Part shown: positions 1-9,316 of the stretch, piece after piece | How positions within the stretch are numbered: the first letter of the stretch is position 1 | Layout of the letters: every line of letters starts with the position of its first letter | DNA from: Phyllobacterium myrsinacearum | GTDB lineage: Bacteria > Pseudomonadota > Alphaproteobacteria > Rhizobiales > Rhizobiaceae | Assembly (NCBI RefSeq): GCF_014138285.1 | Contig: NZ_JACGXN010000003.1 | Location: 310,001-374,000, forward strand | DNA length: 64,000 nt | Reading direction: 5' to 3' | The notes under the pieces: generated by a model | What the model was told of the DNA's origin: nothing | Database searches by the model: none | What the model saw: the letters and a program-made list of their open reading frames with translations, nothing else | Position numbers and translations under genes: made by a program

Positions 1-439
1 AGCTGATACAACAACGATAACCGTCCATCAGCCCGGCATGATGGAGAGCAAATGCGCCGGTGCAAACCCCGATAAGCGGTACTTTGGCCGCTGCGGCACG
101 CTGAAGGTACCGAAGATACTCGGGATTAAGATTGGGGATCTCATCGATAAGTCCGCCCACAACCGCGATGTAGTTGAACTTGCTGGGATCTCCAAGCCGC
201 TCGTTGGGCTCGACCATCACACCGCTGCTGGAAGCCACGGGGTTCATCGTGTTGGATAACACACTCCATTCGCAGCGGATCGGTCGGCTGCGGTCGCCTT
301 CGTCCGCCGCCAGCCGCAGAACATCGACGAAATTGGCGAAAGCATTAAGCGTGAAATGCCGCGCCAAAATGAATCCGACGGATAGCCTCGGAGCTTCCTC
401 GCTTTTCCGGACGGCTTTTATTGGCCAGCGCTCACGCAT
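1..439 (-). CDS. GlxA/FtrA-type AraC-family regulator, N-terminal part
   Basis: The gene runs off the left edge, so only about 146 N-terminal residues are present. They form a DJ-1/PfpI-like domain with VGFILARHFTLNAFANFVDVL near the start and GVCTGAFALHHAGLMDGY near the cut end, the nucleophile-elbow-like motif of GlxA-family activators. The usual C-terminal AraC helix-turn-helix would lie outside the window. The ATG at 439 follows an AAGGAAAG ribosome binding site. Such proteins usually activate nearby catabolic genes, but the target is not visible here. It is transcribed divergently from the exporter at 572. Confidence 0.85.
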   Translation of the reverse strand, partial: MRERWPIKAVRKSEEAPRLSVGFILARHFTLNAFANFVDVLRLAADEGDRSRPIRCEWSVLSNTMNPVASSSGVMVEPNERLGDPSKFNYIAVVGGLIDEIPNLNPEYLRYLQRAAAAKVPLIGVCTGAFALHHAGLMDGYRCCIS

Positions 440-571
440 GAATACTTTCCTTCGGGGTGTCGCTTACATAACATCGAATTGACGCATCCATTCTGTTCGA
501 GCGCGAGGGATCCAGCAATACATTTCACAAGACAGTTCTTCAGGCCCCGCCAGGATCGCAGGATTTGCGTC

Positions 572-1480
572 ATGATACTTACCTATGGTGCATTTATATT
601 ACTCGGTCTCATCTGGGGATCGAACTTCATCTATATGAAGTGGGCTACAGCCCTCATCAGCCCTGAACAAATAGTCCTTTTGCGGGTATTTTTTGGTTTT
701 CTTCCACTGGCATTTGCGGCATGGCGCAAAGGCGCGATCGATCGTAGCCAATTGCGCCATCTGCCGCATTTCCTGGCCATGGCTTCTGTGGCAACGGCTC
801 TCTACTACTTTGCCATTGTAAAGGGCACGGCATTGCTTCCCTCAGGCATTGCGGGTGTGTTGGGCGGATCCATTGCTTTGTTCACTGCAATCTCCTCGCT
901 CGTATTTCTGCGGACGGAAAAACTCAACAGATTGATGGCACTTGGTGTCGCGCTGGGTTTTGCCGGCATTGTTATGATTGCACGACCCTGGGAGGGCGCA
1001 AGTAACCGTATCGATCCCATGGGTGTTTTCTGGATGTTGTCCGGCGCGGTCATCCTTGGACTGTCGTATGTTTATGTTCGCCGTTTCCTGTCACCGCTTA
1101 ACTTACCACCACTCGCACTCGTTACCTGGCAGATGGGACTCGCGCTGTTTATCCTTCTCCTTGTGACAAACCTCACAGGTATCGGGCGGATAACTCAAAA
1201 TACGCACGCGGCTATCGGCTTGGTAATTGGTCTTGGTGTCCTGGGAACCGGAACTGCCTTTTTGCTCTATTACCAATTGCTGGAGAAGCTTGGGGCTGTT
1301 GCCGCCTCAGGCGCGACTTATATCACGCCAGTCGTCGCGCTGCTGATTGGATGGATCAATGGCGAAGATGTCGGCATATTGGAATTGGCGGCAGTCATCC
1401 TGATCCTTGGCAGCATCGCGATGTTGCAGCTCGGACGCCAACGCTCCGTCCAGGAAACATGTTCCTCACCGAAAATCTGA
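572..1480 (+). CDS. EamA/DMT-family transporter
   Basis: A 302-residue polytopic membrane protein of the drug/metabolite transporter superfamily. It begins MILTYGAFILLGLIWGSNFI, a typical first helix of an EamA repeat, and shows about ten hydrophobic segments in two repeats. The second repeat carries the GTGTAFLLYY and ATYITPVVALLIGW stretches common in this family. The reading frame stays open upstream to 479, but the ATG at 572 fits the family length and has AGGA upstream. The substrate cannot be told from sequence; many relatives export metabolites or amino acids. It lies divergent to the GlxA-type regulator, which might control it. Confidence 0.85.
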   Translation: MILTYGAFILLGLIWGSNFIYMKWATALISPEQIVLLRVFFGFLPLAFAAWRKGAIDRSQLRHLPHFLAMASVATALYYFAIVKGTALLPSGIAGVLGGSIALFTAISSLVFLRTEKLNRLMALGVALGFAGIVMIARPWEGASNRIDPMGVFWMLSGAVILGLSYVYVRRFLSPLNLPPLALVTWQMGLALFILLLVTNLTGIGRITQNTHAAIGLVIGLGVLGTGTAFLLYYQLLEKLGAVAASGATYITPVVALLIGWINGEDVGILELAAVILILGSIAMLQLGRQRSVQETCSSPKI

Positions 1481-1602
1481 ATTCGTGTATTTCTGGATGA
1501 TCCACTGGAAAACTCCCTTTCCCGGCCTCTCCTCACGTGACGCACAGGTTGTGACATGCGATAGTTTGCAACTTGCCACATTGCCGGATATCCAAAGGGT
1601 TC

Positions 1603-2871
1603 ATGCCGTTCCGTTTCATCCACACCGCTGATATTCATCTGGATTCGCCACTGCGGTCGTTGTCACTGCGCGACCCTAATCTTGGCTCGTTGATCGGTGA
1701 CGCCACGCGCCAGGCGCTAATTGCGATTATTGACCTTTGCCTCGAAGAACAGGTCAATGCACTGGTGATCGCTGGCGATCTCTATGACGGCGACCAGACC
1801 TCCATGAAAACCGCCCGGTTTCTGGCAACGCAAATGCAAAGGCTGCACGAGGCCGGCATCAGCATCTACACGATCCGTGGCAATCACGATGCGCTATCGA
1901 AGATCACCCAGGAACTGGTGCTGCCACCATCCGTCAAGATATTTGGCGCCAGGGCCGAAGCGATTGAGCTGCGACAAGATGGTCTCCACATTGCCATGCA
2001 CGGTTTGAGCTTTAACAAACCATATGCACCGGAGAGTCTTCTGCCGAAATTCAAGCCACCTGTGACGGGTGCCGTGAACATAGGGATCATGCACACCAGT
2101 CTTGCCGGGTCTCCGGGGCACGACGCCTATGCGCCATGTAACGTGTCGGACCTCCATGCTTCCGGATTTGAATACTGGGCACTTGGCCATATCCATCTGC
2201 GCACGCACCATCTTGGCACAAAGACTGTAATCATGCCCGGCATGCCACAAGGCCGGGATATCAATGAAGCAGGCGAGAAATCGGTATCGCTCGTCACTGT
2301 TGGCGATGACCAATCGATCACAGTTGAAGAACGCCTGACGAGCATTGCCCAGTTCGAACGCGTGACCGTTGACGTGACCAACACACGGGAATGGCGGGAT
2401 GCTGTCACTGCCATTGAAACGGCACTGGTTGAGCAGCGCGGCAAAACAAGGTCGGAACATCTGGTTGGCAGGTTGAAGATTATCGGCAATACACCACTTG
2501 CATGGCAGCTTCGCCGTGATGCCGACTTGTTACAGGCAGAAGCGGAACAACGGGCACAAGGCATTGGTCACACCTGGGTAGAGAAGATCGAACTGGGCGT
2601 GAGTTCAGCCGACGAGACGGCGAGTGCAGCAACCGCTGATCCCCTCGTTGAGCTTGGGCAACTGATGCATTCCGACGTCATGACCTCATATGGGTTTCGC
2701 GAGGATGTGCGCCAGATGATCAAGGACCTGCTTGACGACCTGCCACCCGAAAGCCGCAAGTTTGCCGGCAACTCCGAAGCTGAATTCGAGACCTTCGTCG
2801 ATGAGCTGATGACACAGAGTGGCGAAGATATTATCGCACGGCTCAAATCCCCCGGCCGGGAGGCGCAATAA
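1603..2871 (+). CDS. SbcD/YhaO-like metallophosphoesterase (DNA repair nuclease family)
   Basis: A 422-residue calcineurin-like phosphoesterase. The metal-binding motifs appear in order: HTADIHLD (residues 7-14), AGDLYDGD, IRGNHD, MHTSLAG and GHIHLR, as in Mre11/SbcD and Bacillus YhaO. The remaining C-terminal half is a less conserved capping region. ATG 1603 has AAAGG upstream and places the first motif at the normal distance from the start. The stop overlaps the start of the ATPase gene by one base (TAATG), so the two are translationally coupled. By family, the pair should form a nuclease-ATPase complex acting on DNA ends, though no substrate is shown here. Confidence 0.9.
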   Translation: MPFRFIHTADIHLDSPLRSLSLRDPNLGSLIGDATRQALIAIIDLCLEEQVNALVIAGDLYDGDQTSMKTARFLATQMQRLHEAGISIYTIRGNHDALSKITQELVLPPSVKIFGARAEAIELRQDGLHIAMHGLSFNKPYAPESLLPKFKPPVTGAVNIGIMHTSLAGSPGHDAYAPCNVSDLHASGFEYWALGHIHLRTHHLGTKTVIMPGMPQGRDINEAGEKSVSLVTVGDDQSITVEERLTSIAQFERVTVDVTNTREWRDAVTAIETALVEQRGKTRSEHLVGRLKIIGNTPLAWQLRRDADLLQAEAEQRAQGIGHTWVEKIELGVSSADETASAATADPLVELGQLMHSDVMTSYGFREDVRQMIKDLLDDLPPESRKFAGNSEAEFETFVDELMTQSGEDIIARLKSPGREAQ

Positions 2872-5800
2872 TGCGGCTGCGCAAGCTTGATCTTACCCGT
2901 TATGGCAAGTTCACCGACTATACCATTGATTTTGGTGAGGCTGTCGCCGGGTTACCTGATCTGCACATTGTCTATGGTTTGAACGAGGCCGGGAAATCGA
3001 CCGCCTTTGCGGCTTATCTGGACTTCCTCTTCGGTATTGAAGAACGCAGCCGTTTCAACTTCCTGCATCCTTACACGGTGATGCAGATCGGGGGCTCGCT
3101 TCAGTTTGATGGACAGACCCGTCAGTTGATCCGTACAAAAGTGCGAACAGGCTCCCTGCAGGATGAACGCGGTCAGCCGGTCAACGAGGCATTGCTTGGG
3201 ACACCGCTTGCCGGCATCGGCCGCGAAGCTTACCGCACCATGTTCTCCCTCGACGAGCAATCACTGAAAGACGGCGGCAACGCCATCATTCAAAGCAAGG
3301 GTGATTTGGGAGAACTGTTGTTTTCTGCCAGTGCAGGACTTGCCGATCTGAGCCAGACATTGGCAGCAACAGCGGAGGAAGCCAACCTCATTCACAAGAA
3401 GCGAGGACGCAACACGCTTGTTGCTGAGCTTAAGCAAAGGCTGGCCGATCTTAAGGCACAGCGCGATGATATCGATACGTTTGCTTCAGCCTATGCAAAT
3501 CTTGTGACCACCGGCAATCAAGCGCAATCGGCCTATGACGGGACGATGGCGGAGCTCGGTAAAACCCGGACGAGCCTTGGTGACGTATCGCGCATTATAC
3601 GGGCTCTCCCCTTGGCCGGTGAGTATTCGCGCCTCACAACCCAACTTGCCGATTTTGCCGATCTGCCACGACCACCAGCTGAATGGACTATGGAACTTCC
3701 GCAGTTAACGAAGGATCAGACAAGGATACAAACGCAGATCGATGGAACAGGAAAGGAGCTCGCTCGCCTTCAATCCGAGATCGACGCAATCGAGATTGAT
3801 GATCGGCTCCAGTCAGTCGCCGCGCGCATTCTCGCACTTGAGGACGGACGTGCGCGCTATCGCAGTGCTGAAGGAGACCTGCCAAAACGCCGGGCCTCTT
3901 TGAACGATCAAAACAGTGCCGTAACAAATCTCCTCAGTTCACTGGAGCAAGATGGCAACGAGATACCGGAGGCACTTGTCCTTCCTGCTGTCCTTATTGG
4001 AGAATTGCGCGGTCTTATTGAGACACGTTCCGGCATTGACGCAACGCTGCAGTCGGCATCGCGTGAACTCGCCAAAGCCACGCAATTGCTTGAACGGACA
4101 GTCGAAGAGAACGATGCTCTCGCATCACGTGGCACACTGATCGGTGAAAAGGATATTCGAGCCGTGGAGCTCGCACTTGGCACATTGCAGCGAAGTGATC
4201 ATCAGGCACGCCTGCGCTTAGCCGAACGGGATCGAGGTCAGTTGTCCCGTAACTACGACAGCCTCTTGAACAGTCTGCCGCGATGGACAGGAGATGGAGC
4301 AGAACTGCTTGCCCTCGATCTGCCAGACCCTCGTCGGATCGAAGCCTGGCGCAGTGAAGCCCTGCTAATCGAAAAACGCATCCGGGAACACAAGGAGAGC
4401 ATTCGCAAGCTTGTAACGGAAGAGCGGGAGGCTCGGGCGCGTATCGACGCAATCCAAACAGCAGCAGGCCATATTGATGATGTTGAAGCACATCGATCCC
4501 GTGAAGCTCGCGCGCGAGCCTGGGATCAACATCTCAAGCAGCTCGACAGGGCAACAGCCAAGGCGTTCGAAGAGAAAATGCGAACGCATGATGATCTGAG
4601 TGAGACCCGGCTGGCACGATCACGCGATTTGGCCGAATTGCGTCAGGCAACGCAGGCAGCATCAATCAGTGCCGCGTCCATTGAAAGCGAACAGGAATTG
4701 CTGGCTGAAGCGTCAGACGAGCTGTCGCAGCTTCAGGCCCGCATTCACGCCACTGCGCCCCATGCTATCGCATTGCCAGACAACGCAACGATCGAAGATT
4801 GGCTGTCATGTCTTGGGCAATGGAGTGCCAACCGCAAGGAAACACTGGCCGCATGGAATGCGCTGCAGCAGGTTGAAGAGGATATCCGTCAGGCAAAGTC
4901 TGAACTGGGCGATGACGTTTCGGCTCTGGTTCGTGCGATGTGCATCACTGCTATCGACGGTATCGAAACCATGTCTCCAGCCGCATTGATGCAAGCTGCG
5001 AGCGTATTTTTGTCGGAAGCCGTCAGTGCACGCACCGAGGCAGAAAACGTCGTTGCAAATCTGGCCAAACAGAAACGAGAGCTCGCTGAGCGCCAACAGG
5101 ATTTCTCACGAGCCGATAACGCAGCAAAACAGTGGGACACTCATTGGAAAGCGGTGCTGGCAAAAACCTGGTTTGGTGCCAAGACGTCAGAAGTGCCGCC
5201 AGTACGTGAGATTCTCAACATGCTTGCTGATCTGCCTGCTCTCTTGCGCGAGCGGGATCAACTGGTGCAGCGCATCGTTACCATGGAAAATGACCAGACT
5301 ATCTTCAGCCAAGAAGTGTCTGGCATCCTGGAAGTCCTCGGCGAGACCTTTGATCCCGCACAAGGTTTGCAGGGAGCGGAAACCCTTATAAGGCGATATC
5401 AGGACAGCCAGAGTGCTCGAAGTATCCATGCGATGAAACTGGAAGAGCGTGAGCGGCTTTCCGAAAACCACCGGAAGCTGGAACAGGAACTTGCCATCCA
5501 TGAAGCACGCAAAAACGAACTGACCTCCTTCTTCGGTGTCGAGACGCTGACAGACGTTGGTGGCAAGCTCGAACAGACCGCTGATAAAGTTCGGCTTGAA
5601 CGCCGTGTTGCGGAAATCGCCGATCAGGTCGCAGAAGAGTTGCGCGTTGCGACCTTTGACGAGGCAGAAGCAATGCTTGCTGAAGTCGATATCTCGGAGA
5701 TTGAACGGCAAGCAGCAGAACTGACTGCCCGTTCCAATGATTTGGAAGAACAAACCCGTGTGCTCTTCGCCGACCTCACCTTGGCCAGAAAAAAAATCGA

Positions 5801-6359
5801 ACGGGTTGGCGGAGACGATGCTGTCGCCAGGATCGAAGCGCAGCGGCGAACAATCTTCCTTGAAATCGAGGAACTGGCACAAAAGTATCTGCGACTGAAG
5901 ACCGGCGCACTCGCTGCCGAAAATGCCTTGCATCTCTATCGCGACAAACATCGCTCCTCAATGATGAACAGAGCATCGGACGCGTTTCGTTTGATTACCC
6001 GCGGCGAATATTCAGGCCTTGCTGCCAAGCCGGAGAAAGACAAGGAAATCCTGATCGGTGTTTCCAAGAACGGCGCCTCGAAAATGTCAGACGCAATGTC
6101 AACGGGAACACAGTTCCAGCTTTACCTCGCACTGCGTCTTGCGGGCTATCAGGAGTTCGCACAAGTTCGCCCATCCGTACCCTTCATTGCCGATGATATC
6201 ATGGAGACGTTTGACGAGCCGCGCTCTGAGGAGGTGTTTCGACTATTGGCAGAAATGGCTGATATCGGACAGGTCATTTATCTTACGCACCACAGACATC
6301 TTTGCGAGATCGCACAGAAGGTTCTGCCAAGTGTCCGAATTCACGAACTCAACACATGA
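2871..6359 (+). CDS. SMC/Rad50-like AAA ATPase, YhaN type
   Basis: A 1162-residue protein with the split ATPase layout of SbcC/Rad50 relatives. The Walker A motif YGLNEAGKST sits at residues 35-44. Between about 170 and 1000 lie long Glu/Arg/Leu/Ala-rich coiled-coil stretches. Near the C-terminus are a signature-like SDAMSTGTQFQLYLALRL, a Walker B PFIADDIMETFDEPR and an H-loop YLTHHRH. I find no CxxC, so the zinc hook of true Rad50/SbcC is absent, which favours the YhaN subgroup. It is coupled to the upstream nuclease gene by a one-base overlap and no other gene appears to belong to the unit. The cellular role in alphaproteobacteria is not established. Confidence 0.88.
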   Translation: MRLRKLDLTRYGKFTDYTIDFGEAVAGLPDLHIVYGLNEAGKSTAFAAYLDFLFGIEERSRFNFLHPYTVMQIGGSLQFDGQTRQLIRTKVRTGSLQDERGQPVNEALLGTPLAGIGREAYRTMFSLDEQSLKDGGNAIIQSKGDLGELLFSASAGLADLSQTLAATAEEANLIHKKRGRNTLVAELKQRLADLKAQRDDIDTFASAYANLVTTGNQAQSAYDGTMAELGKTRTSLGDVSRIIRALPLAGEYSRLTTQLADFADLPRPPAEWTMELPQLTKDQTRIQTQIDGTGKELARLQSEIDAIEIDDRLQSVAARILALEDGRARYRSAEGDLPKRRASLNDQNSAVTNLLSSLEQDGNEIPEALVLPAVLIGELRGLIETRSGIDATLQSASRELAKATQLLERTVEENDALASRGTLIGEKDIRAVELALGTLQRSDHQARLRLAERDRGQLSRNYDSLLNSLPRWTGDGAELLALDLPDPRRIEAWRSEALLIEKRIREHKESIRKLVTEEREARARIDAIQTAAGHIDDVEAHRSREARARAWDQHLKQLDRATAKAFEEKMRTHDDLSETRLARSRDLAELRQATQAASISAASIESEQELLAEASDELSQLQARIHATAPHAIALPDNATIEDWLSCLGQWSANRKETLAAWNALQQVEEDIRQAKSELGDDVSALVRAMCITAIDGIETMSPAALMQAASVFLSEAVSARTEAENVVANLAKQKRELAERQQDFSRADNAAKQWDTHWKAVLAKTWFGAKTSEVPPVREILNMLADLPALLRERDQLVQRIVTMENDQTIFSQEVSGILEVLGETFDPAQGLQGAETLIRRYQDSQSARSIHAMKLEERERLSENHRKLEQELAIHEARKNELTSFFGVETLTDVGGKLEQTADKVRLERRVAEIADQVAEELRVATFDEAEAMLAEVDISEIERQAAELTARSNDLEEQTRVLFADLTLARKKIERVGGDDAVARIEAQRRTIFLEIEELAQKYLRLKTGALAAENALHLYRDKHRSSMMNRASDAFRLITRGEYSGLAAKPEKDKEILIGVSKNGASKMSDAMSTGTQFQLYLALRLAGYQEFAQVRPSVPFIADDIMETFDEPRSEEVFRLLAEMADIGQVIYLTHHRHLCEIAQKVLPSVRIHELNT

Positions 6360-6411
6360 GATTTTGAGATATAAAGCAATTCATCTAGCAGTGTAACGTC
6401 ATTGGCCGCGG

Positions 6412-7377
6412 TTAAGCCCCGCCTTTGACCTTGAAGACCGTCCGCCGGTTGCTGTCATCAAGCGGCCAAGCGTTTTCGACCTCGGAGAGAGGGACGACCT
6501 TGTGGGCAATTTTGAAGTTTCCGGGAACAGTTGCGTGCAGCAGTTCCGCTGTTGCGTTAACGAGCCGGTCGAGAGCGATACTTCCGATGCCGCTACCCAT
6601 AAGGGTGATAGCGGATGAACGTAACACAGCGCCTGGAAGGCTTATCTCGGGGCCGCTGATCGAGCCTATCTGGACATAACGTATCGGAACTGCGTCCTTG
6701 CCGGCCTTGGCGGCACAGATGAGAAGGCTTTCGGCACTGTCACCCCATAGATAGTCGATGACCACATCCACGCCCGAGGCGAACTGTTCCCTGAACGCGT
6801 CTTCAAGGGCCGATCTATCCCCGGTAAGCGGAATGATGACGTCCGCACCAAGTGCTTCAAGATCTTTGAGACTTTCGGTGTTCCGACCTGTAGCAATGAC
6901 TTTGGCGGCGCCAAGATATTGAGCGATCTGGACAGCCAGGCGGCCCGCAGTCCCGGTCGCGCCATTGATCAAGACGGTCTCACCTGGTTTCAGCTGCGCG
7001 CGCTCGCTATAGGCGGCCCATGATGACATACCCGGATTGGCGATCGCAGCCGCTGTTATGTCATCCAGGGCATCCGGAAGCACAATGCATTGGTGAGATC
7101 GCACGACAGCCATTTCCGCCATGCTGCCATAGGGCGCCGTCGGCAAAATGAAATAGACGCGTCGACCATCATCCAGTCGACCCACGCCATCGATCCCAAC
7201 CACGAACGGGAATTGACTGCCCGAACTGTAGTGCGCTCCAGAGGCCCGGCTCTTCACAACCTGACTGATTGCGGATGCAGTGACCACGATGAGATTTTCA
7301 TCGGTAGAGGCGGCGGGCGTGTTGAACTCGGCAAAAACAGGCGTTTGCCCTGCGCTCTGTACGACTGCGGCTTTCAT
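6412..7377 (-). CDS. Zinc-independent medium-chain dehydrogenase/reductase (quinone oxidoreductase-like)
   Basis: A 321-residue MDR protein. The nucleotide-binding part carries NGATGTAGRLAVQIAQYLGA, the AxGxxG-type Rossmann motif of NADPH-dependent quinone oxidoreductases. The N-terminal GroES-like part lacks the cysteine ligands of zinc alcohol dehydrogenases. ATG 7377 is preceded by AAAGGAAA. It is divergent from a MarR gene with a perfect inverted repeat in the 61-bp gap, so it is the likely repressed target. The substrate is unknown; relatives reduce quinones, enones or electrophiles. Confidence 0.87.
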   Translation of the reverse strand: MKAAVVQSAGQTPVFAEFNTPAASTDENLIVVTASAISQVVKSRASGAHYSSGSQFPFVVGIDGVGRLDDGRRVYFILPTAPYGSMAEMAVVRSHQCIVLPDALDDITAAAIANPGMSSWAAYSERAQLKPGETVLINGATGTAGRLAVQIAQYLGAAKVIATGRNTESLKDLEALGADVIIPLTGDRSALEDAFREQFASGVDVVIDYLWGDSAESLLICAAKAGKDAVPIRYVQIGSISGPEISLPGAVLRSSAITLMGSGIGSIALDRLVNATAELLHATVPGNFKIAHKVVPLSEVENAWPLDDSNRRTVFKVKGGA

Positions 7378-7402
7378 GCCCTATTTCCTTTTGAACAAGA
7401 CA

Positions 7403-7427
7403 ATTATATGTATAATGCACATATAAT
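7403..7427. promoter_or_regulatory. Inverted-repeat operator between MDR gene and marR-type gene
   Basis: ATTATATGT (7403-7411) and ACATATAAT (7419-7427) are perfect 9-bp inverted arms around a 7-nt spacer. The site is centred in the divergent promoter region. A weaker site with the same 7-nt spacing (ATGTG 7455-7459, CACAT 7467-7471) lies just inside the marR-type gene. The layout suggests autoregulation and control of the MDR gene by the MarR protein; this is inferred from position and symmetry. Confidence 0.7.
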
Positions 7428-7438
7428 GGAGCCAGTCG

Positions 7439-7933
7439 ATGACGTCAAGAAATAATGTGCAAAATACACATATAACACTGCAGTTCCGCAACCTGCATAT
7501 GGCGGTGCTGGACATCGTCAGTGTCATAAACCGGCCCCAACGCGACGAGATGATGATTAAGGAGGCCGGGATTCCGCTCGACAGGGCGCTTTTTCCGCTG
7601 CTGGTGCTGATCGAACGTTTCGGCCCGATCGGCGTTGTCGATCTGGCGGATCGTGTCGGGCGTGACTATACGACCGTCAGTCGGCAGGTAGCGAAACTGG
7701 AAAGCCTCGATCTTGTCACCCGTCAGGCCGGTGCCACGGATCGGCGCGTACGTGAGGCGGTAATTGCGCCAAAGGGAAAGCTGATGACGGATGCGGTTGA
7801 TAGCGCCCGCGACAGGATCGGTAAATCAATTCTCGAAGGCTGGGATACCGATGACATCGATGCGCTTGTCAGACTGATGCGAAAATTCGCTGACGCGTTG
7901 AATGGCTATGGTGTTGAGCATTCAGCACAATGA
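7439..7933 (+). CDS. MarR-family transcriptional regulator
   Basis: A 164-residue winged-helix protein. VVDLADRVGRDYTTVSRQVA is the recognition helix region and ATDRRVREAVIAPKGK the wing, both typical of MarR. ATG 7439 follows GGAG at 8 nt. A later ATG at 7499 has no ribosome binding site, so the longer form is preferred, with a less usual 20-residue leader. It is divergent from the MDR gene over a perfect operator-like repeat. Members normally repress neighbours and release DNA on binding phenolic or oxidising ligands; the ligand here is unknown. Confidence 0.88.
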   Translation: MTSRNNVQNTHITLQFRNLHMAVLDIVSVINRPQRDEMMIKEAGIPLDRALFPLLVLIERFGPIGVVDLADRVGRDYTTVSRQVAKLESLDLVTRQAGATDRRVREAVIAPKGKLMTDAVDSARDRIGKSILEGWDTDDIDALVRLMRKFADALNGYGVEHSAQ

Positions 7934-8156
7934 ACTCTGATCGGGGCGTTCCTTCAACGAACATATTGTGTCCGCATCTGCGGCGGATATTATCGTCGTT
8001 GTGGTAAATCCCGCACTTTGAAAACAAACCGCAACTCGTGCATGGGTCTTTGGACTTAGCCCTGAACTCGCAGACCAGGTGCGCGAAATACTTTTGCAAC
8101 GTTCACTGGACATCGCGAACGCAACACCGCCGCCATCATCTTGAAGGAGTAACTCA

Positions 8157-8543
8157 ATGAATAAAAAGGAGCTCACGGGGACCTATCGAGGCTATATTGA
8201 CTGCCTCAACCGTCAAGACTGGCAAAATCTTGGAAACTTCGTCGCAAATGACGCTACATACAATGGCAGGACAGTTGGCCTGGAAGGTTACCGCGCCATG
8301 CTGGAAAGGGATTTCCGGGAAATCCCCGATCTTGTATTCCACACCCAGCTTTTAACGTCTGATCCGCCTTATATTGCCAGCCGACTAAACTTCAACGTCA
8401 CCCCGCGGGGCGAGTTCTTTGGGCTTGCCATAAACGGAAGGAGGGTCTCTTTTTCCGAAAATGTGTTCTATGAGTTTATTGACGGAAAAATTGCACACGT
8501 TTGGTCTGTTATAGATAAGGCAGCCGTCGAAGCGCAGTTGTAG
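8157..8543 (+). CDS. SnoaL-like ester cyclase / NTF2-fold protein
   Basis: A 128-residue protein of the SnoaL/polyketide-cyclase-like group in the NTF2 fold. Typical parts are YIDCLNRQDWQNLGNFVAND near the N-terminus, GLEGYRAMLERDF in the middle, and VFYEFIDGKIAHVWSVIDKA at the C-terminus. GAAGGAG precedes the ATG. No catalytic role can be assigned; many such proteins are stand-alone small-molecule-binding or isomerase-like enzymes. It follows the marR-type gene on the same strand after 223 bp and is probably a separate unit. Confidence 0.75.
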   Translation: MNKKELTGTYRGYIDCLNRQDWQNLGNFVANDATYNGRTVGLEGYRAMLERDFREIPDLVFHTQLLTSDPPYIASRLNFNVTPRGEFFGLAINGRRVSFSENVFYEFIDGKIAHVWSVIDKAAVEAQL

Positions 8544-8719
8544 ACAAGCACTTATTGCCGGCCCAAGCCAGCGGTCTGCATCAGGTCTCGTTCAAACCGG
8601 AAAGAGTTGCCGCTTATAACAACCGGTTTCCTGTTACTCGGTGGAGCTATCCTAGCAATCGTCTGTATCTCCCGGATCGGCTCATACGGCGCCGAAATCC
8701 AGTCATCCTATCGGTGAGC

Positions 8720-8735
8720 CCGGGTTTCAACCCGG
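8720..8735. repeat. Short perfect inverted repeat
   Basis: CCGGGTT and AACCCGG form a 7-bp stem with a TC loop. It lies between two converging genes (SnoaL-like and DUF465), where a terminator is expected, but neither side has a T-run. It may be a factor-assisted terminator or an incidental hairpin. Confidence 0.35.
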
Positions 8736-8765
8736 ACATTTCCGATGCATTTATTATCTCAATGT

Positions 8766-8963
8766 CTAGCGAGACATAACCTCGTCTTGGTCGGCGACTT
8801 CCGCTTCGCAGGCCGTGATTTTCTCTTTCAGCTGTAGCTTCTCTTTTTTAAGCTGAGCAATGGGAAGGTTATCCGCCGCCGGAGCTGCCTCAAGCGCTTC
8901 CACTTCACGCTCAAGGTCTTCATGTTTGGTGCGAAGCGATGCAAGGTGGTTTTCGATAGTCAT
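8766..8963 (-). CDS. DUF465 (YdcH-like) small coiled-coil protein
   Basis: A 65-residue protein. It shows the DUF465 pattern: an N-terminal helix HLASLRTKHEDLEREVEALE, a short Ala/Pro break, then LKKEKLQLKEKITACE. AAGGAA precedes the start. The family is widespread in alphaproteobacteria and small, soluble and helical; its function is unknown. No partner gene is adjacent. Confidence 0.85.
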   Translation of the reverse strand: MTIENHLASLRTKHEDLEREVEALEAAPAADNLPIAQLKKEKLQLKEKITACEAEVADQDEVMSR

Positions 8964-9316
8964 AGAGCATGTTCCTTCTACTCGTTGTTGGACGACCTAA
9001 ACGGGGCCAAGGAAGGTACCAATAAACATGGTACTGCTGTTAACGTGGGGATGAACGAGGGCTGACGCAAGCAATCAACTTACGATGATCATGATCATGA
9101 GGAATCGCGATATTGAAAGGGTGATGGCAGACGCGTGAGAAACCAGTGCCCATGTCATCATTCAAGCCCCGAGTGTTCGCCGATGTAACCAGTACCGGCA
9201 AGGTCGGGCGGTATGGAAGAACGATTGCATCTGACCGCTATGGACGTGCATCCGTCCGCAAAATGCGACGTTCTGTCGGATGGTCCTCCGCCGAGTGGTG
9301 GAGAACCATATTTGCG
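8964..9316. other. Intergenic region, no gene recognised
   Basis: About 350 bp between DUF465 and the MFS gene. It contains the simple palindromic run GATCATGATCATGA near 9087. An open frame starting at 9146 continues antisense through the MFS gene and has no recognisable domain. I see no RNA gene. Confidence 0.5.

Noticed and set aside
2871-6359. Housekeeping SbcC
   Set aside because: No zinc-hook CxxC was found and the overall layout fits the YhaN subgroup better.
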